7,612 nucleotides of DNA from Syntrophobacterales bacterium (GTDB taxonomy: Bacteria; Desulfobacterota; Desulfobaccia; Desulfobaccales; 0-14-0-80-60-11): NCBI GenBank assembly GCA_020052215.1, contig JAGVPN010000262.1:1-7612 (forward strand). The letters are read 5' to 3'. A program made the translations under genes and the position numbers. Position 1 is the first letter of the stretch. Every line of letters begins with the position of its first letter. This document shows, piece after piece, positions 1 through 5,771 of this stretch. The notes beneath the pieces were generated by a model. That model had not been told where the DNA came from. It searched no databases and saw only the letters and a list, made by a program, of their open reading frames with translations.

Positions 1-495
1 CTGTTTTTCGGGTGTCAGGCCCGAGAGGCCCCGTTGAGCCCCGGGGCCGCCACCTTTAAGCAAGAACTAAAAAGTTGCTTTGATAATCTCGGCGTCACCC
101 TAATGGAGCCGGTGGCCAAGCAGGACCTGGCGGGAATCAGGGCCGCCCTGGAGAAAGTCGAGTCCCCGGCCGTGAAGTTGTGCCGTTTGTGTCCTTTTGA
201 AATCGGGGTCTTGAACCCGGCTGGCGAGACTCTGGCGCAATACCCTGTCAAAGCGAACGCCAAGGCGAAAAATTTCTCCAACTATGACCTGGTGAAAAAA
301 GCCATCAGCAGCAAAAAGATTCAGCAGCAACGGTTCTTTCTGCAGGACGGTTCCCAACTCTATCTCGTCTGCGCCCCCCTGGTCCGCGAGGATAAGTTGA
401 TCGGCCTGGTCGCCATCGCCATCAGCTCCGAGGATGCGAAACAGAGATGGAACCTCACGGAAAAGGAGTTCATGGCCCTGAATTTTAATACCTGA
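1..495 (+). CDS. Putative lipoprotein with a Cache/PDC-like sensory domain (5' end outside window)
   Basis: The reading frame is open from base 1, so the gene starts upstream of the window. The first visible codons read LFFGC, and the Cys codon lies at 13-15. This looks like the end of a lipoprotein signal peptide with a non-standard lipobox (F at -3 and -2, G at -1), so the mature protein would be a lipid-anchored exported protein of about 160 residues. A TTG at 34-36 could be taken as a start but would discard this signal. The body has a helical N-terminal part and then a segment (about 197-450) with the pattern hydrophobic strand, NPAGETL turn, a helix, FFLQDGSQLYLV, APLV, LIGLVAIAIS. That order resembles the strand-turn-helix-strand pattern of single Cache/PDC extracellular sensor domains. 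A CxxC pair is encoded at 181-192. No kinase, cyclase or methyl-accepting domain follows; the protein ends at the TGA at 493-495. It lies 96 bp upstream of the mla operon on the same strand, but co-function is not shown. The Cache assignment is by eye and moderate at best. Confidence 0.6.
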   Translation: MFFGCQAREAPLSPGAATFKQELKSCFDNLGVTLMEPVAKQDLAGIRAALEKVESPAVKLCRLCPFEIGVLNPAGETLAQYPVKANAKAKNFSNYDLVKKAISSKKIQQQRFFLQDGSQLYLVCAPLVREDKLIGLVAIAISSEDAKQRWNLTEKEFMALNFNT

Positions 496-576
496 GTCCC
501 GCCCCACCGGATGCTTGAGAGTCACAAGATGGGTCCCGGTTAGGATGACAGGGCCAGCACCTTTCCCCGAAAGCAT

Positions 577-582
577 AAGGAA
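577..582 (+). promoter_or_regulatory. Ribosome binding site for the STAS-MlaE gene
   Basis: AAGGAA lies 9 bases ahead of the GTG at 592. An in-frame TAG at 541-543 closes the frame upstream, and no ATG occurs between that stop and the GTG. This site therefore fixes the GTG as the only sensible start. Confidence 0.55.
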
Positions 583-591
583 AACGCCAGA

Positions 592-1728
592 GTGCCAGGG
601 CAAGGCCACACTATACGGGTAAGCGGCGATAGAGGGAAACACGTTACCTTCACCGTGTCCGGCCGGGTCGCCCTGGATAACCTGGAATCCTTCATCTCCG
701 AAACCCAGGCCCGCCTCCGGGAGATGATCCCCGCCAGCCTCACGGTGGACCTGGCCGGGGTTGAGTACCTGGACAGCGCCGGGGCCCTGGCCCTGATGGA
801 ACTGGAAAGCAACGCCCGGGGCCGGTCGGTGACCTTTGAGTTCGCCAACCTCACCGGCAAGGCCCAGGGGATCATGGGGCTCATCGACCCGCAAGCCCTG
901 ATCATCCCGCCGCTCATCACCGAACGCCAGACCGGCAATTTCCTGGAACGGCTGGGTGAGGCGACTCTCCAGGTCATCGACGACTACAAGCGGATGTTGA
1001 TCTTCCTGGGGGAACTCCTGGGGGCCTTGACCCATGCGCTCTTCCATCCCCGGGCGGTGCGCTGGCAGGACGTGGCCTTTTACATGAAGCGGGCCGGGGT
1101 GGACGGGCTGCCCATCGTGGGCCTCATCAGCCTCCTCCTCGGCCTCATCCTGGCCTTTATGTCGTCTCTCCAGCTCAAGCAGTTCGGAGCCAATATTTAT
1201 GTGGCCTCCCTGCTGGCCATCTCCATTGTCAAGGAACTGGGGCCCATCATGACCGCCATCCTGGTGGCCGGGCGGTCGGGATCGGCCTTTGCCGCGGAAA
1301 TCGGCACCATGATGGTTAACGAGGAAGTGGACGCCCTCACCACCATGGGCTTCAGCCCCGTCCGGTTTCTGGCCGTCCCCAAGGTCCTGGCGACCATCAT
1401 CGTGGTGCCCCTGCTCACCCTCTATGCCGATTTCTTCGGCATCCTGGGCGGCCTGATCGTGGGCATCGTGGGGTTGGACCTGACGGCCTACACCTATTTG
1501 AAGGAAACCCAGACCAGCCTGAGCCTGATGGATCTCATCACCAGCCTGATCAAAGCCGGGGTCTTTGCCGTGATCATCGCCGGGATCGGCTGCCAGCGGG
1601 GCTTTGAGGTCAGGGGCGGGGCCGAAGCGGTAGGTTCCGCCACCACTTCCGCGGTGGTGGCGGCGATTTTTCTGATCATTGTCACGGATTCGGCCTTTGC
1701 CCTGGTCTTTCAGTATCTGCACATCTGA
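592..1728 (+). CDS. mlaE: STAS-domain/MlaE fusion: lipid ABC transporter permease
   Basis: This is the permease of a Mla-type (YrbE/MlaE family) ABC transporter that moves phospholipid between the inner and outer membranes. At 378 residues it is about 120 longer than a plain MlaE. The extra N-terminus (about residues 8-100) has the STAS pattern, with DLAGVEYLDSAGALAL at 53-68 and Ser62 where anti-sigma-factor antagonists carry their phosphorylatable serine. In E. coli this role is played by the separate protein MlaB. The MlaE part runs from about 125 to the end, with an amphipathic first helix, several membrane helices, and the hallmark stretch beginning KELGPIMTAILVAGRSGSA at 204, followed by EIGTM and EEVDAL, which faces the ATPase. 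The start is GTG with an AAGGAA site 9 bases upstream. It is the first gene of a four-gene operon, and the next start lies 1 base after its stop. The family call is firm; the transported lipid is not known. Confidence 0.93.
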   Translation: MPGQGHTIRVSGDRGKHVTFTVSGRVALDNLESFISETQARLREMIPASLTVDLAGVEYLDSAGALALMELESNARGRSVTFEFANLTGKAQGIMGLIDPQALIIPPLITERQTGNFLERLGEATLQVIDDYKRMLIFLGELLGALTHALFHPRAVRWQDVAFYMKRAGVDGLPIVGLISLLLGLILAFMSSLQLKQFGANIYVASLLAISIVKELGPIMTAILVAGRSGSAFAAEIGTMMVNEEVDALTTMGFSPVRFLAVPKVLATIIVVPLLTLYADFFGILGGLIVGIVGLDLTAYTYLKETQTSLSLMDLITSLIKAGVFAVIIAGIGCQRGFEVRGGAEAVGSATTSAVVAAIFLIIVTDSAFALVFQYLHI

Positions 1729-1729
1729 G

Positions 1730-2527
1730 ATGGGTGCACCTGTGAACAACCCTGAAAATGCCCCGGTCATCGTTGTCGACCAGCTGACGGCGCGCTTCGG
1801 GGCCAATACCATCTTCGACCGGGTGAGCTTTAAGGTCAATCGAGGCGAAATCCTGGTGATCCTGGGAGGCAGCGGCTGCGGCAAGTCCACCATGCTGAAA
1901 CACCTGATCGGCCTCTATAAACCCGCCGCCGGCCAGGTTTTGATCAACGGCGTCAACATCAACACCGATGATGAGCGCGTCTTACGCCGGGTGCGCATGG
2001 ACCTCGGGGTGCTCTTTCAGTCCGGGGCGCTCTTCGGTTCCATGACTTTGGCGGAAAATGTCTCCTTGCCCATCCAGGAATACACCGACCTGGATTCGGC
2101 CACCATCGAACTCATCGTTAGGATGAAACTGGGGCTGGTAAACCTGGCGGGTTATGAAAACCACCTGCCCTCGGAGATCTCCGGGGGCATGCAGAAGCGA
2201 GCCGGGCTGGCCCGGGCCATGGCCCTGGACCCCACCGTCCTGTTCTTCGATGAGCCTTCCGCCGGGCTGGATCCCATCACCTCGGTGGAGTTGGACAACC
2301 TGATCAAGGGCATCAATGCCGGGATGGGAACCACCATGGTAATCGTCACCCACGAACTGGAGTCCATTTTCAACATCGCCCACCGGGTGATCATGCTGGA
2401 CAAGGGCGCCCGGGGCATCATTGCCGAAGGCGATCCCCGGGAGTTGAAGGACCACTCCACCGATCCCCGGGTGGTGAACTTTTTCAATCGCCGGCCGCCC
2501 GCCGGACCCGCGCCTCGAGGAACGTAA
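1730..2527 (+). CDS. mlaF: Mla-type ABC transporter ATP-binding protein
   Basis: This is the cytoplasmic ATPase of the lipid transporter, 265 residues from the ATG at 1730. All ABC motifs are intact: Walker A GGSGCGKST at 46-54, Q-loop Gln97 in LGVLFQSGALF, signature SGGMQ at 151-155, Walker B LFFDEP with Asp174 and Glu175, D-loop AGLDP, and the switch His208 in VTHEL. The LFQSGALFGSMT and SGGMQKRAGLARA forms are typical of the MlaF/Ttg2A/YrbF group. The C-terminal part after residue 230 (EGDPRELKDHSTDPRVVNFFNR) matches the short MlaF tail. The frame is open further back to 1679, but that would overlap the permease gene by 50 bases, so the ATG 1 base past the permease stop is preferred. A GTG at 1742 is the alternative. 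Neither start has a strong ribosome binding site, which suggests translational coupling to the permease gene. Confidence 0.95.
   Translation: MGAPVNNPENAPVIVVDQLTARFGANTIFDRVSFKVNRGEILVILGGSGCGKSTMLKHLIGLYKPAAGQVLINGVNINTDDERVLRRVRMDLGVLFQSGALFGSMTLAENVSLPIQEYTDLDSATIELIVRMKLGLVNLAGYENHLPSEISGGMQKRAGLARAMALDPTVLFFDEPSAGLDPITSVELDNLIKGINAGMGTTMVIVTHELESIFNIAHRVIMLDKGARGIIAEGDPRELKDHSTDPRVVNFFNRRPPAGPAPRGT
2517..2522 (+). promoter_or_regulatory. Ribosome binding site for mlaD
   Basis: GAGGAA lies 6 bases before the ATG at 2529 and inside the last codons of the upstream ATPase gene. It is the clearest Shine-Dalgarno site in the operon and supports the chosen start. Confidence 0.65.
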
Positions 2528-2528
2528 C

Positions 2529-3425
2529 ATGGCCAGGCAAAAAACCAATCTGATCATCGGGCTCTTTGTGATCCTGGGCGTCCTCATGGGCGTCGTCGCC
2601 ATCATCTGGGTGGGCGCCACCAGCTACTTTCAGACGGGGGCGACCTACGTCAGCTATTTCGACGAGTCGGTGCAGGGCCTCCAGCTAAATTCCGCGGTCA
2701 AGTTCCGCGGCGTTGATGTGGGACTGGTGGAAAGCATCCGGGTGGCCCCCGATAACCGCAACATTGGCGTGGTGATGAAGATCAACATGCGGGATAATTT
2801 GCAAAAAAATGCCGTGGCCCAGCTCAAATCCGCGGGGATCACCGGCATCATGTTCGTGGAACTGGACCTCCTCAAACCCGGTGAGTTGAAGCTCTCCCCC
2901 AAGATCGACTTCCCGTCGGAATACCCCATCATTCCGTCCCGCCCCTCCGAGCTGCAGAGGCTCGTGGCCGGGGTCAACGAAATCGTGCAAAAGTTCAATC
3001 AGGTTGACGCTAAGGGCATTTCCGACCAGTTGATCGCCACCACCAAGGCCCTGGAAGGGTTGATCACCGGCAAGCAGATAACCAGCATCCTGACCCGGGT
3101 GGATGCCGCGGCCGGCAACCTGGAGCAACTCACCGCCCGGGCGGACAAGATCGTGGGTGAGGCCGGCCTGGATAAGATCATGGCTGAGGCCCGGGATGCC
3201 ATCAAAGGGGCGCAGGCCATGCTGGCCACCGTCAATAACCAGGTTCTGGCCATGCAACTCCCGGCCACGATGGAAAAAACCCGGAAACTCACCCTGGAAC
3301 TGCAGGCCACCAGCCAAAACCTGCGGCAGAGTTCCGAAACCCTGGAGATGCTGCTCCAGAGAGTTTATGAACGCCCCTCGGACCTCTTGTTCGGCAAGCC
3401 CCCCAAGAAAAGGTGGAATGAATGA
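2529..3425 (+). CDS. mlaD: MCE-domain (MlaD-family) lipid-binding protein
   Basis: This is the periplasmic substrate-binding subunit of the transporter, anchored in the inner membrane. Residues 8-29 form one hydrophobic helix after a short basic N-terminus (Nin-Cout). Residues 37-115 form the MCE domain, with the conserved VKFRGVDVGLVESI at 57-70 and GITGIMFVEL at 103-112. Residues 140-285 are almost entirely helical with heptad-like hydrophobic spacing (RVDAAAGNLEQLTARADKIV, then MLATVNNQVL), and the protein ends in a basic RPSDLLFGKPPKKR tail. At 298 residues it is much longer than E. coli MlaD (about 180), because of this helical tail. In MCE proteins such tails build tunnels or needles that reach toward the outer membrane. 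The start follows the ATPase stop by 1 base, and the stop overlaps the next start as ATGA. The family call is secure; how the rings or tubes assemble is inferred. Confidence 0.93.
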   Translation: MARQKTNLIIGLFVILGVLMGVVAIIWVGATSYFQTGATYVSYFDESVQGLQLNSAVKFRGVDVGLVESIRVAPDNRNIGVVMKINMRDNLQKNAVAQLKSAGITGIMFVELDLLKPGELKLSPKIDFPSEYPIIPSRPSELQRLVAGVNEIVQKFNQVDAKGISDQLIATTKALEGLITGKQITSILTRVDAAAGNLEQLTARADKIVGEAGLDKIMAEARDAIKGAQAMLATVNNQVLAMQLPATMEKTRKLTLELQATSQNLRQSSETLEMLLQRVYERPSDLLFGKPPKKRWNE

Positions 3426-4117
3426 AGGCCATGACTGACCCCATGTGTAAGTCCCTGCCCCCTGGGCGGCCCTGCCCGGGTCGGTTGGCGCTACGGCCCT
3501 GGCGCCTGGTTCTGCTGGCGGCATTCCTGGTTGCGTGCCTGGGCGGCTGCGGCAAGCCCCCTATGCTGGTAAACCAGTACCTCCTGGAATACCCGGCGCC
3601 GGTTACCGGCGGCAAGGTGAAGATCCCGGCGGCCGTCAAAGTGGAGCTGTTCTCCGTAGCCCAGGCCTTCAACACCAATGCCATGGTCTACCAGCCCCGC
3701 CCCTTCCAGAGCCAGTCCTATAATTACAGCCGCTGGCGCGCCAACCCCGGCTATATGGTCACCGATTATCTCACCCGGGATTTGCGGGAATCGAGGCTCT
3801 TTCAGGCCGTGTTTGGGCCGGACAGCGGCGATAAGTACCGATTCAAGCTGGAGGGCGGCCTAGCGGAATTTCAGGAACTGGATAACTCCGATGGCTGGCA
3901 GGCGTCCCTGGCCCTGACGGTCACCCTCCTGGACACCAGTCAGGAGGAGCTTCCCCAGCGGGTGGTCTTCCAGAAAAACTACCGGGTCCTTGAACCCATG
4001 CCGGAGAAAACCCCCCAGGGATTGGCCCAGGCCATGAGCCGGGCCATGGAGCAGGTTTCGGCCCGGATCATCAATGACACCTACGAGGCCGCCCGGACCC
4101 GCACCGCCGGCAAATAG
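3422..4117 (+). CDS. ABC-type transport auxiliary lipoprotein (PqiC/DUF330-like)
   Basis: This is a predicted outer-membrane lipoprotein partner of the MCE transporter. The signal peptide is long (about 42 residues), with a hydrophobic core LVLLAAFLVA and lipobox LGGC with Cys43. The mature part begins with KPP..VNQYLLEYPAP, the YLL-type opening seen in the ABC_trans_aux family, followed by two strand-rich halves around YMVTDYLTRDLRESRLFQAVF (about 111-131). The helical C-terminus contains QAMSRAMEQVSARI. The start ATG at 3422 overlaps the mlaD stop by 4 bases, with AGGTGG at 3411-3416 as a weak ribosome binding site; ATGs at 3431 and 3443 are alternatives that shorten only the signal peptide. 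In PqiABC, the lipoprotein PqiC docks the MCE tube at the outer membrane. By analogy this protein may do the same here, where no mlaC is encoded. The name is given by pattern and operon position. Confidence 0.85.
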   Translation: MKAMTDPMCKSLPPGRPCPGRLALRPWRLVLLAAFLVACLGGCGKPPMLVNQYLLEYPAPVTGGKVKIPAAVKVELFSVAQAFNTNAMVYQPRPFQSQSYNYSRWRANPGYMVTDYLTRDLRESRLFQAVFGPDSGDKYRFKLEGGLAEFQELDNSDGWQASLALTVTLLDTSQEELPQRVVFQKNYRVLEPMPEKTPQGLAQAMSRAMEQVSARIINDTYEAARTRTAGK

Positions 4118-4149
4118 CATCTGTAACCCGTGCGGTCATCCCGAACCTA

Positions 4150-4318
4150 TAGCAATTGCCAAAATTTTTCCGTTATGGGAAGTCTTATAATCCCCCCTGC
4201 CCCCCTTTAAAAAAGGGGGGGGAACTACAAGGAATTGCTGTTAAAGTCCCCCTTTGAAAAAGGGGGATTTAGGGGGATTTGAGAACCTCCAAACGGAAGG
4301 AATTTATGGCAAATGCTA
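4150..4318. mobile_element. MITE-like element, copy 1
   Basis: This is a 169-bp non-coding element that recurs at 5515-5685 in the same orientation. Its ends are imperfect inverted repeats: the left end reads TAGCAATTGCCAAAATTTTT, and the right end, read on the - strand, is TAGCATTTGCCATAAATTCC. Inside are two C-run/G-run hairpins (4200-4219 and 4248-4266) separated by ACAAGGAATTGCTGTTAAAG. It carries no open frame of note, so it would have to be moved by a transposase supplied elsewhere. It sits 32 bases after the auxiliary lipoprotein stop and ends at the edge of the next gene's frame. Its hairpins may help end transcription of the mla operon, but there is no clear T-run. Confidence 0.75.
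4200..4219. repeat. Inverted repeat (hairpin) inside MITE copy 1
   Basis: CCCCCCTTT is followed by AAAAAAGGGGGG, giving a near-perfect stem with almost no loop. A second stem of the same kind lies at 4248-4266. The two C-run/G-run blocks can also pair with each other across the element, making one long imperfect cruciform. Confidence 0.7.
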
Positions 4319-4340
4319 TTAAGTAACTGTGCACCCTGTT

Positions 4341-5504
4341 ATGAGTTACTTCAGCCCAATCAGATCAAAGAAATATATAATTGTTATTATCTTTGGTATA
4401 TTAGTTCTTGCCATTATTGAAGGAGGGAGCTATTTAACGTGCTGTTTCCTGGAAAGAAAAGGGCTGCTCTATAACCCACAGACTATTACGGAAACTTATG
4501 ACGATTATACTGCCAGGCTGAACCCGCAACTTGGCTGGCCATCGGTGTCCTTATTTGGATCAAATGATTTTGACAAAACCGGCGCCAAGGTGGTTCCGGC
4601 CTTTCCCGATCCGGATCGCTATCAAGCCTGTCTTTCCCTTTATGGCGCCGCCTTCGCTTGGAGCGGTGAGGTAGATGCTATTCATTCATCTAGCAATGTT
4701 CTGTCAATCCTGTTAGGTTGCAGAGTGGCGAATTATGGGGTAGCCGGCCATGGCGCTGATCAGGCATATTTAAGATTCCATGATAATCAAACTGACCATG
4801 CCAAAATTGTCATTTTGGGTATCTCGTCGGACCATATCAGGTGGAACGTCAACCGACTCAGAAATTTAATAATTCCTGCTTCGCAGTTTGTCATTAAGCC
4901 AAGATTTAGATTAAATGCTCCAGGACAACTTGAGAAAGTAGCTATTCCAGCTTTGACTCAAAAAGAATATAGCGACATGATAAATAATCCTGAGAAATAT
5001 CTTCAAGATGATTTTTTTATTCCCGAAGGGTTATCCGGGGTCCAAAAATTTAAGTTTCCTTATACGATTCGTGTCTTAAAGTCGTTTAAATACCTTATCC
5101 AAAGAATTGTTAATTTAAATAATCCCCAATATGTCAAGTTTTACCGACCAAACCACCCTTCCCAGGCGTTACCGGTAACTTCTACTATCGTTAATAATTT
5201 TTATCAAGAGGCCCGATTGCGAGGTAAACACGCCATTATAGTTATGGTGCCGCTCGCACCCGATCTAATTAACTATCAAAAAAATAATAAATGGTTTTAT
5301 CAACCTTTGATAGATCAAATGATTAACTATCAAGTGGAATATATTAATACCGGTCCATTAATAATTAAATATTTGGGAGACCGCAATCCAGGCGAAATAT
5401 ATAACGGCTACCATGGATATCTTAACAATGAGGGTCATAAGTTTTTGGCAGAAATTATTTTCAATTACATCGAGCCAAAAAAGAAAAATAAGGATTGGCA
5501 ATAA
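4341..5504 (+). CDS. Membrane-anchored SGNH/GDSL-hydrolase-like protein with altered catalytic motif
   Basis: At 387 residues from the ATG at 4341, this resembles bacterial SGNH-fold proteins with one N-terminal membrane anchor. A GTG at 4329 could add 4 residues; a TAA at 4320-4322 closes the frame upstream, and neither start has a good ribosome binding site. Numbering from the ATG: hydrophobic anchor at 12-26; block I at 98-108, reading LSLYGAAFAWS where active members read YGDSFTW; block II NYGVAGHGADQA at 131-142; block III-like VILGISSDHIRWN at 157-169; C-terminal NGYHGYLNNEGH at 355-366, corresponding to the Asp-x-x-His block. The nucleophile position is Ala104, and the Asp of the last block appears to be Asn, so esterase or acyltransferase activity is doubtful. 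Base use is much more AT-rich than the neighbours, except for a GC-rich patch around 4580-4670. The gene stands alone between two direct MITE copies, which suggests horizontal acquisition. SGNH fold membership is likely; its function is unknown. Confidence 0.75.
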   Translation: MSYFSPIRSKKYIIVIIFGILVLAIIEGGSYLTCCFLERKGLLYNPQTITETYDDYTARLNPQLGWPSVSLFGSNDFDKTGAKVVPAFPDPDRYQACLSLYGAAFAWSGEVDAIHSSSNVLSILLGCRVANYGVAGHGADQAYLRFHDNQTDHAKIVILGISSDHIRWNVNRLRNLIIPASQFVIKPRFRLNAPGQLEKVAIPALTQKEYSDMINNPEKYLQDDFFIPEGLSGVQKFKFPYTIRVLKSFKYLIQRIVNLNNPQYVKFYRPNHPSQALPVTSTIVNNFYQEARLRGKHAIIVMVPLAPDLINYQKNNKWFYQPLIDQMINYQVEYINTGPLIIKYLGDRNPGEIYNGYHGYLNNEGHKFLAEIIFNYIEPKKKNKDWQ

Positions 5505-5514
5505 TCGATAACTA

Positions 5515-5685
5515 TAGCAATTGCCAAAAGTTTTTTCCGTTATGGAAAGCATTCTAATCCCCCCTAACCCCCCTTTAGAAAAGGGGGGAACTACAAGGAA
5601 TTGCTGTTAAAGTCCCCCTTTGAAAAAGGGGGGATTTAGGGGGATTTTAAAGTCAGCAATCGGAAAGAACTTTTGGCAACCGCTA
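5515..5685. mobile_element. MITE-like element, copy 2
   Basis: This 171-bp copy matches the one at 4150-4318 along its length and in the same orientation, with small indels and substitutions. The left end reads TAGCAATTGCCAAAAGTTTT, and the right end, read on the - strand, is TAGCGGTTGCCAAAAGTTCT. The element is bounded on both sides by TA, consistent with a TA target duplication as made by IS630/Tc1-mariner-type transposases. Internal hairpins lie at 5568-5588 and 5614-5633. It begins 10 bases after the SGNH-like gene's stop, in the convergent gap before the tad genes. Confidence 0.75.
5568..5588. repeat. Inverted repeat (hairpin) inside MITE copy 2
   Basis: CCCCCCTTTAGAAAAGGGGGG folds into a stem of six C-G pairs extended by T-A pairs. 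The matching stem of copy 1 differs only in the loop and G-run length. A second hairpin follows at 5614-5633. Convergent transcripts from both sides run into this structure. Confidence 0.65.
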
Positions 5686-5714
5686 TATCCTTAGCAAGCG
5701 GGCGGTAAATTTTT

Positions 5715-5732
5715 CGGGGGCCTGAAAGCCCG
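5715..5732 (-). terminator. Possible terminator of the TadG-like genes
   Basis: On the - strand, downstream of the stop at 5772, CGGGC-TTTCAG-GCCCCCG can form a short GC stem followed by AAAAATTT. There is no proper T-run, so this is a weak candidate. The rest of 5686-5771 shows nothing else recognisable. Confidence 0.25.
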
Positions 5733-5771
5733 GAACCGGGTAATCAGCGCCGGCGGGGGATTTTCCGGGTA

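Noticed and set aside
34..36. TTG as start codon of the first gene
   Set aside because: The frame is open to base 1, and the preceding codons look like a lipoprotein signal end with Cys at 13-15, so the gene most likely starts before the window.
515..546. Promoter-like pair TTGAGA (515-520) and TAGGAT (541-546) before the STAS-MlaE gene
   Set aside because: The spacing of 20 bases is too long for a normal sigma-70 promoter and the -10 match is poor.
1679..1729. Extended N-terminus for the MlaF ATPase
   Set aside because: It would overlap the permease gene by 50 bases and adds a sequence not seen in the family. The ATG at 1730 sits directly after the permease stop.
100..1893. Very long open frame on the - strand opposite the Cache-like gene and the STAS-MlaE gene
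   Set aside because: It is a by-product of high-GC codon use on the other strand. The product is rich in Gly, His, Gln and Asp with no domain pattern, whereas the + strand genes have clear family motifs.
4150..5685. Composite transposon with its own transposase, or a CRISPR array made of the C-run/G-run repeats
   Set aside because: No transposase-like protein is encoded between or in the repeats. There are only two widely spaced copies, with no regular spacers.
5700..5771. Riboswitch-like GC-rich folded segment
   Set aside because: It lies downstream of the stop codons of both convergent genes, and no known riboswitch core could be matched by eye.
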